Of a DNA stretch of 64,000 nt, positions 59,948 to 64,000 are shown piece after piece. The stretch is from positions 2,666,001-2,730,000 of the forward strand of contig NZ_CP174607.1 in assembly GCF_045999315.1 (NCBI RefSeq), in the 5' to 3' direction. This DNA comes from Peredibacter sp045999315 (lineage in GTDB: Bacteria; Bdellovibrionota; Bacteriovoracia; Bacteriovoracales; Bacteriovoracaceae). A model generated the notes under the pieces. The model had not been told where the DNA came from. It made no database searches and saw only the letters and a list, made by a program, of their open reading frames with translations. The first letter of the stretch is position 1. Each line of letters begins with the position of its first letter. The position numbers and the translations under genes are program-made.

Positions 59948-61158
59948 TGGAAAAAAAAGAATTTCAACGTAAAGTGAAATTCATTCTTCGATTTGGACGT
60001 GCCCTCCACGCGGTGGGGTCGCCGGCCCATACCATCGAAGGAACCATGCAAGACATGGCCCAGCTTCTGGGTCTTCGCGGGAGTTTTATCTCTCAGCCGA
60101 CCGCCATTCTCTCATCTTTTTCGGATGGAGAAGAAGAAGTCACAAGAATTGAACGAGTAGAGCCAGTGGGAGTGAACTTAGGAAAACTCTCTAAGGTCGA
60201 CACCGTCGCAAAAGAAGTTATTCAGAACCAAATTACTTACGAAGAAGGCTACGCCAGACTGGATGAAATCTGGAGCATGAAAGATCCATATGGAAAACGC
60301 TGGCACCTGATTTATTTTTTGTTCTCGGCAGCGGGATTCATGGTTCTCTTCGGAGGAACTTGGGGAGACTTCATCGCAAGCATCACAGTTGGTGTTTTGA
60401 TGGGAGCGATGTCGATCATGCGTCCTATCGGACTTGTGGCCCAGCTCTTTGATGCGATTGTTGCGGTGGTGGCCTCGTTGGTCACTTATCTTTTAGCGAA
60501 ACTTATTCCTGGTCTCAATATTGGTGTGATCATTTTATCGAGTCTCATCATTTTTATGCCGGGACTTTTTATCACCATCGCCATTGCCGAAATCGCGACT
60601 CAGAACCTGGTTTCAGGAACTGCGCGACTCGTGGGTGGGGTGATGATTCTTTTGAAGCTCACCTTCGGGGTTTTCATCGGAAGTAAGATCGCGAGCTGGT
60701 TTCATTATCCTTCGCTGGATATTCATTTCGCGGTCATTCCTTGGTGGATCACTTTTGTGACTCTTCCTCTCACGGCGGCCATGGCCAATGTAAACTTCAA
60801 GACCAACCGTGATGACTGGAAATGGGTGACCATCGCCGGTATCTTCGGATTCCTTTGTTCAAAACTGGGAGCAAAATATCTCGGTCCTGAGCTTGGTATG
60901 TTCTTTGGTGGTGCTTGTGTGGGGGCCATGAGTAATATCTTTGCTCGTCTTAAAAATAAACCTTCGGCCATTTTCCAATGGCCAGGAATCATTCTGCTTG
61001 TTCCCGGATCAGTGGGGTACCGCAGTCTCAGTTTCTTGTTTGAGAGAGATGTATTAGGAGGGCTAGAGACGGCCTTCACGATGATTACACTTGCTCTGGC
61101 GCTTGTGGTGGGAGTGTTCTTTGGTAACATTCTGATTAAACCTCGTCGTAGTATGTAA
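59947..61158 (+). CDS. threonine/serine exporter (ThrE/YjjP-YjjB type)
   Basis: 403-aa membrane protein. The N-terminal domain (FGRALHAVGSPAHTIEGTMQDMAQLLG ... SFISQPTAILSSF) is typical of ThrE, followed by about ten membrane helices in two blocks (YjjP- and YjjB-like fused). Exports threonine, serine or similar small molecules. Coupled by TAATG to the lipoprotein gene. Confidence 0.9.
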   Translation: MEKKEFQRKVKFILRFGRALHAVGSPAHTIEGTMQDMAQLLGLRGSFISQPTAILSSFSDGEEEVTRIERVEPVGVNLGKLSKVDTVAKEVIQNQITYEEGYARLDEIWSMKDPYGKRWHLIYFLFSAAGFMVLFGGTWGDFIASITVGVLMGAMSIMRPIGLVAQLFDAIVAVVASLVTYLLAKLIPGLNIGVIILSSLIIFMPGLFITIAIAEIATQNLVSGTARLVGGVMILLKLTFGVFIGSKIASWFHYPSLDIHFAVIPWWITFVTLPLTAAMANVNFKTNRDDWKWVTIAGIFGFLCSKLGAKYLGPELGMFFGGACVGAMSNIFARLKNKPSAIFQWPGIILLVPGSVGYRSLSFLFERDVLGGLETAFTMITLALALVVGVFFGNILIKPRRSM

Positions 61159-61281
61159 GTGGTCCTATCTAAATAAAGCGAACATTTTTGCCCGCTTGAT
61201 GCGATACGCGTCGTAGGGGCATACTGACTGTATGGGTGTCCATGGAAGGATCCTCGCTTAGTCTTTAACCAGGATGGTGTA

Positions 61282-61974
61282 ATGGCGAAGCTTATTTGGG
61301 TAATGTGCCTTTTCATGTTTTTCGTAAGCTGCAATCAGAATCCTGACTGTCAAAATCAAGATTCTTCGATTCAAAAAGCAGAATCAACTCCACCAACAAC
61401 CGCTGCATGTCCAGTTCCTGATCCGGAACCAGAAATTCCCGAACCAGATCCAGATTTAGGAGAACTTCCTCATGAGGCCCTGATCTTTGAGACCCGAGCG
61501 GACCTCACAAACTTTACTGTTGAAGATGAAGAGAAGGTCCAGAAGGCCTTTGAGATCATTAAAAAGGTCGTGGGTTCAGAGGAATTCAGAAGCAGGGTGA
61601 TTCATTTCACTTATCAAGGGAAAAAACAATTCGTTGATAACAAGGGCATGACCAATGCCGAGATTTATCAGGCGGTCCTTGATGGTAGGGAAGACCTAAA
61701 ACCTGAAGTGGATCATGAAATGGATTTAGAGTTGGAGCTGTACTACTCCTGGAGAAACACTGTTGGATACACAACTCCGAATGCTCTTAGAATCTACATG
61801 AACACGAAATTTTTCAATCCCTATACGCCAGCGCAGGTTGCTGGGAACGTTTTCCATGAATGGACCCATAAGCTAGGATTTGATCACGATACAAATTATT
61901 CTGTATCAAGAGACTCTTCAGTTCCTTATGCTCTAGGATACTTGATGGAAGAATTAGGCAAGCAATACGAATAA
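61282..61974 (+). CDS. metzincin-like lipoprotein
   Basis: 230-aa lipoprotein (MAKLIWVMCLFMFFVSC) with a Pro/Glu/Asp-rich linker (residues 45-65). The motif HEWTHKLGFDHD matches the metzincin zinc site HExxHxxGxxHD, and PYALGYLMEELG after it could supply the Met-turn. So it is probably a cell-surface metalloprotease. AGGATG upstream of the start. No close family recognised. Confidence 0.75.
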   Translation: MAKLIWVMCLFMFFVSCNQNPDCQNQDSSIQKAESTPPTTAACPVPDPEPEIPEPDPDLGELPHEALIFETRADLTNFTVEDEEKVQKAFEIIKKVVGSEEFRSRVIHFTYQGKKQFVDNKGMTNAEIYQAVLDGREDLKPEVDHEMDLELELYYSWRNTVGYTTPNALRIYMNTKFFNPYTPAQVAGNVFHEWTHKLGFDHDTNYSVSRDSSVPYALGYLMEELGKQYE

Positions 61975-62096
61975 GAAACCTGCGTGGTTAAATGCCACGC
62001 AGATGTTTCATATCTTTCTCTAAGAAATCAATTTTTCATTCCTAACTCTGGCATCGTTTGTGCTTTAAATAATCCCGTGTAGTTCGAGGAGGATTT

Positions 62097-62408
62097 ATGG
62101 GCAATCAAAACAATCAAGAACATTCGTCTTTTTATGATCAGGCCGATGGTAAATTCAATGAGGCCATTGAAAAAAAACAACCCCTTCGTCGGGGAGTGAT
62201 GGAAGATGAAGAAAGTGATTTCAGTGACGAAAGAACTCAAAGTGCTGGTGGGGTAGATCCTGATCAGCAAGTGAGAGAGACTGAGGACGCTTCTCTTCAG
62301 GATGAATCTTATTCATTTGATGAGCAGAACACTGACAATGAAGAGTATCATGATGCCAGTGGTGCTGAAGACATTGACTTAGATAATGATGATGACTTCA
62401 TCCAGTAA
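62097..62408 (+). CDS. acidic disordered hypothetical protein
   Basis: 103-aa protein very rich in Asp, Glu, Ser and Gln, with no hydrophobic core (YHDASGAEDIDLDNDDDFIQ at the end). Excellent ribosome binding site (GAGGAGG). No signal peptide; probably cytoplasmic and intrinsically disordered. No Cys or Trp. Unknown function. Confidence 0.7.
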   Translation: MGNQNNQEHSSFYDQADGKFNEAIEKKQPLRRGVMEDEESDFSDERTQSAGGVDPDQQVRETEDASLQDESYSFDEQNTDNEEYHDASGAEDIDLDNDDDFIQ

Positions 62409-62419
62409 TGAGTGTTAGC

Positions 62420-62484
62420 AAGGCATTACGTTTAATTCTTCAGTTAAGCTTTAGATAAATGATTTTGTGCATACGTAATGCCTT
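62420..62484. repeat. 12-bp perfect inverted repeat with 41-nt loop
   Basis: AAGGCATTACGT (62420-62431) and ACGTAATGCCTT (62473-62484) pair perfectly. It lies 12 bp after the acidic-protein stop. A terminator is unlikely because no T run follows; it may be a small RNA stem, an operator pair or a mobile-element remnant. Confidence 0.6.
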
Positions 62485-62655
62485 CTTAAGAGACTTCTTA
62501 AAATAATTCATATGCTTTCTGCAGAATGAAAAATCATGACAGTCTGTCCTCCGCAAGATTTGCTTTGCTTCAAACAAAAATTGTAAGAATTATGATAGTG
62601 AATTTTTGTTTTTTCTTGATAGCGTGCTCCCGTCATTATCTATCAAGGAGAAAAT

Positions 62656-63156
62656 ATGAAATTCGCATCCCTGTTAGTTCTTATGGCCCTCGCAGCCGCC
62701 TGCGGAAAAGAAGGTGGAGGAAGTGGGAGATCTTCATTGGCCGCTGGTCAGCCAGGCGTGTGTAGCTTAAATGGCCGCTCAGTTGCTTGTGAATCCATTC
62801 AAGGGGCCGATGGACTAGGTGTTGATCTGTTAGAAACCATGGTTGATGTTCCCGTCCAGGTGAATGATTCAGAAATTCAATTTATGGGTGATAAAGAATC
62901 ACTTACTCAGGGCCGACGAATTGAATGTCGAACCAATGTGAGAAGTGGTGAAGTCTATCGTTATACCCTTCAAGGTGACAGTCTTCATCTGAGCACTGAA
63001 AGTGAATCATATGCGCTGACTCGTTTGAATCCAGGCAGTGGATTGGCCGGCACTTGGGTGTGGAAAGGTTATGTGGACAACGGAACACACATCATCCGTC
63101 AGTTTTCATTTTTAGGAAACGATCGTTTAATTATTAGAACTAACTGCGAATTGTAG
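62656..63156 (+). CDS. hypothetical lipoprotein
   Basis: 166-aa lipoprotein (MKFASLLVLMALAAAC) with a Gly/Ser linker, then a beta-rich domain with four Cys (GVCSLNGRSVACES, IECRTN, RTNCEL). AAGGAG upstream. Terminator follows. I cannot name a family. Confidence 0.7.
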   Translation: MKFASLLVLMALAAACGKEGGGSGRSSLAAGQPGVCSLNGRSVACESIQGADGLGVDLLETMVDVPVQVNDSEIQFMGDKESLTQGRRIECRTNVRSGEVYRYTLQGDSLHLSTESESYALTRLNPGSGLAGTWVWKGYVDNGTHIIRQFSFLGNDRLIIRTNCEL

Positions 63157-63161
63157 AATAT

Positions 63162-63190
63162 AAAAGGGCCCTTCACGGGCCCTTTCTTTT
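63162..63190. terminator. bidirectional terminator
   Basis: AAAGGGCCC and GGGCCCTTT with a 5-nt loop, then TCTTTTT. It separates the lipoprotein gene and the convergent thiolase. Confidence 0.85.
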
Positions 63191-64000
63191 TAATTTAAAT
63201 TTTCGATAACAGTAGCAACACCCTGACCTAAACCAATACACATTGTGGCCAATCCATACTTCTTGTTGTTTTGACGAAGTTGGTGAGCAAGTGTCCCTGT
63301 GATTCGAGCACCAGAACAACCAAGTGGGTGCCCAAGAGCAATCGCACCGCCGTTAAGATTTACTTTTTTGTCCATAACATCCAATAGACCTAGATCTTTG
63401 ATCACTGGGATGGATTGAGCAGCGAAAGCTTCGTTAAGCTCGATGATGTCCATTTGATCCATCTTAAGACCTGCACGTTCAAGGGCCTTTCTCGAAGAGG
63501 CCACCGGACCGTAACCCATGATCGAAGGCTCGCAACCAGTACTTGCCATGGAAACGATTCTTGCCATTGGTTTGAGACCCAAAGCTTTGGCTTTATCTTC
63601 CGACATAATAAGAACCGAAGAGGCACCATCAGAAAGAGCAGACGAGTTACCGGCCGTTACTGTTCCGTTTTTAGGATCGAATACTGCAGGAAGTTTTCCC
63701 AAAGTCTCAACTGTCGTTTCAGGACGAATCACTTCATCTACTGAAATCATGGAAGGAACACCTAGATCATCGTGACCAGGAGTTGCGACGATTTCATCCT
63801 TAAAGCGACCTTTAACAGTAGCTTCGTGGGCCTTGCGGTGAGAAGCAGCGGCGAATTCGTCTTGTTGAAGACGAGTCACCCCGTGCATGCGGCCAAGTAG
63901 TTCTGCCGTGAGACCCATTGAACCCGCGCCCTTAGAAGTTGTCTTTGCCAGAGCAGGGTTAAAATCCACCCCGTAAGTCATTGGTACGTGGCCCATATGT
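63190..64000 (-). CDS. fadA: acetyl-CoA C-acyltransferase (thiolase, FadA-like), 5' end outside window
   Basis: Beta-oxidation thiolase, C-terminal 270 residues visible; the frame continues past the right edge (codons for HMGHVPM at the edge). The catalytic His (IALGHPLGCSGARI) and second Cys (ATMCIGLGQG) are present; the nucleophile Cys would lie outside. A second thiolase, unlike the one at 36221, which suggests a complete fatty-acid oxidation pathway in the cell. Confidence 0.92.
   Translation of the reverse strand, partial: HMGHVPMTYGVDFNPALAKTTSKGAGSMGLTAELLGRMHGVTRLQQDEFAAASHRKAHEATVKGRFKDEIVATPGHDDLGVPSMISVDEVIRPETTVETLGKLPAVFDPKNGTVTAGNSSALSDGASSVLIMSEDKAKALGLKPMARIVSMASTGCEPSIMGYGPVASSRKALERAGLKMDQMDIIELNEAFAAQSIPVIKDLGLLDVMDKKVNLNGGAIALGHPLGCSGARITGTLAHQLRQNNKKYGLATMCIGLGQGVATVIENLN

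Noticed and set aside
60723..61334. 203-aa open frame on the minus strand
   Set aside because: It is antisense to the ThrE exporter gene, whose membrane-helix frame is clearly real; the antisense product is Pro/Arg/Ser-rich and has no ribosome binding site or family.

Overview
This window reads as chromosome from a Gram-negative predatory bacterium of the Bdellovibrionota, most likely the Bacteriovoracales (Bacteriovorax/Peredibacter type). That placement is inferred from gene content: a Myxococcus/Bdellovibrio-style gliding apparatus, many small secreted proteins and lipoproteins, a TIGR02147-type regulator paired with a secreted protein, a DUF222-like HNH protein and several secreted proteases. 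I see no rRNA, tRNA, IS element, prophage or CRISPR array. It looks like core chromosome with lineage-specific secreted-protein islands.

Layout. 1-2.6 kb: rlmN (cut by the left edge) and two lipoproteins. 2.7-14.3 kb: a two-operon gliding locus (VWA adhesin, OM barrel, TPR proteins; then a TolQ/TolR/TolR motor, TPR proteins and an FHA-TonB-like scaffold). Each operon begins with the same promoter and the same structured leader. 14.5-19.9 kb: two small four-Cys secreted proteins, a DUF805-SHOCT protein, dps, a TIGR02147 pair and a ZIP transporter. 20.1-23.5 kb: nrdB-nrdA behind two NrdR boxes. 23.5-29.9 kb: secreted proteins, a serine protease, a receiver-PilZ regulator, msrA, an rRNA methyltransferase and ung. 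29.9-32.7 kb: an overlapping operon of a DnaQ-type exonuclease with a degenerate GIY-YIG region, a secreted nuclease, a QueD-like protein and a ceramidase-like membrane protein. 32.6-38.0 kb: an HNH protein, hypotheticals, and a TetR-controlled thioesterase/thiolase cluster. 38.0-40.9 kb: a tandem array of five secreted two-Cys paralogs. 40.8-47.8 kb: an HDAC-like deacetylase, methyltransferase, thioredoxin-fold protein, di-haem peroxidase, YebC, FabH and DLH. 47.9-54.2 kb: two-subunit class I fumarase, chromate transporter, Hsp20, OsmC overlapping a subtilase, and YceI. 54.3-64 kb: LysR, a large metallopeptidase/propeller/barrel protein, a methyltransferase, lipoproteins, a ThrE exporter, a metzincin-like lipoprotein, an acidic protein and a FadA-type thiolase (cut by the right edge).

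How the genes work together. The gliding locus supplies a proton-driven inner-membrane motor, a periplasmic TPR bridge, an outer-membrane barrel and a surface adhesin. The shared promoter-leader gives a plausible way to coordinate its two operons. The fatty-acid genes (TetR, hotdog thioesterases, thiolases, FabH) and the secreted hydrolases fit a lifestyle of consuming prey lipid and protein.

The observations I would check first are: (i) the repeated structured leader of the gliding operons; (ii) the 236-bp antisense overlap of OsmC and a subtilase, where OsmC wobble use shifts sharply exactly at the overlap; (iii) the five-gene secreted array with long perfect hairpins burying ribosome binding sites, plus a similar hairpin on dps; and (iv) the lysine-rich tail on the fumarase alpha subunit.
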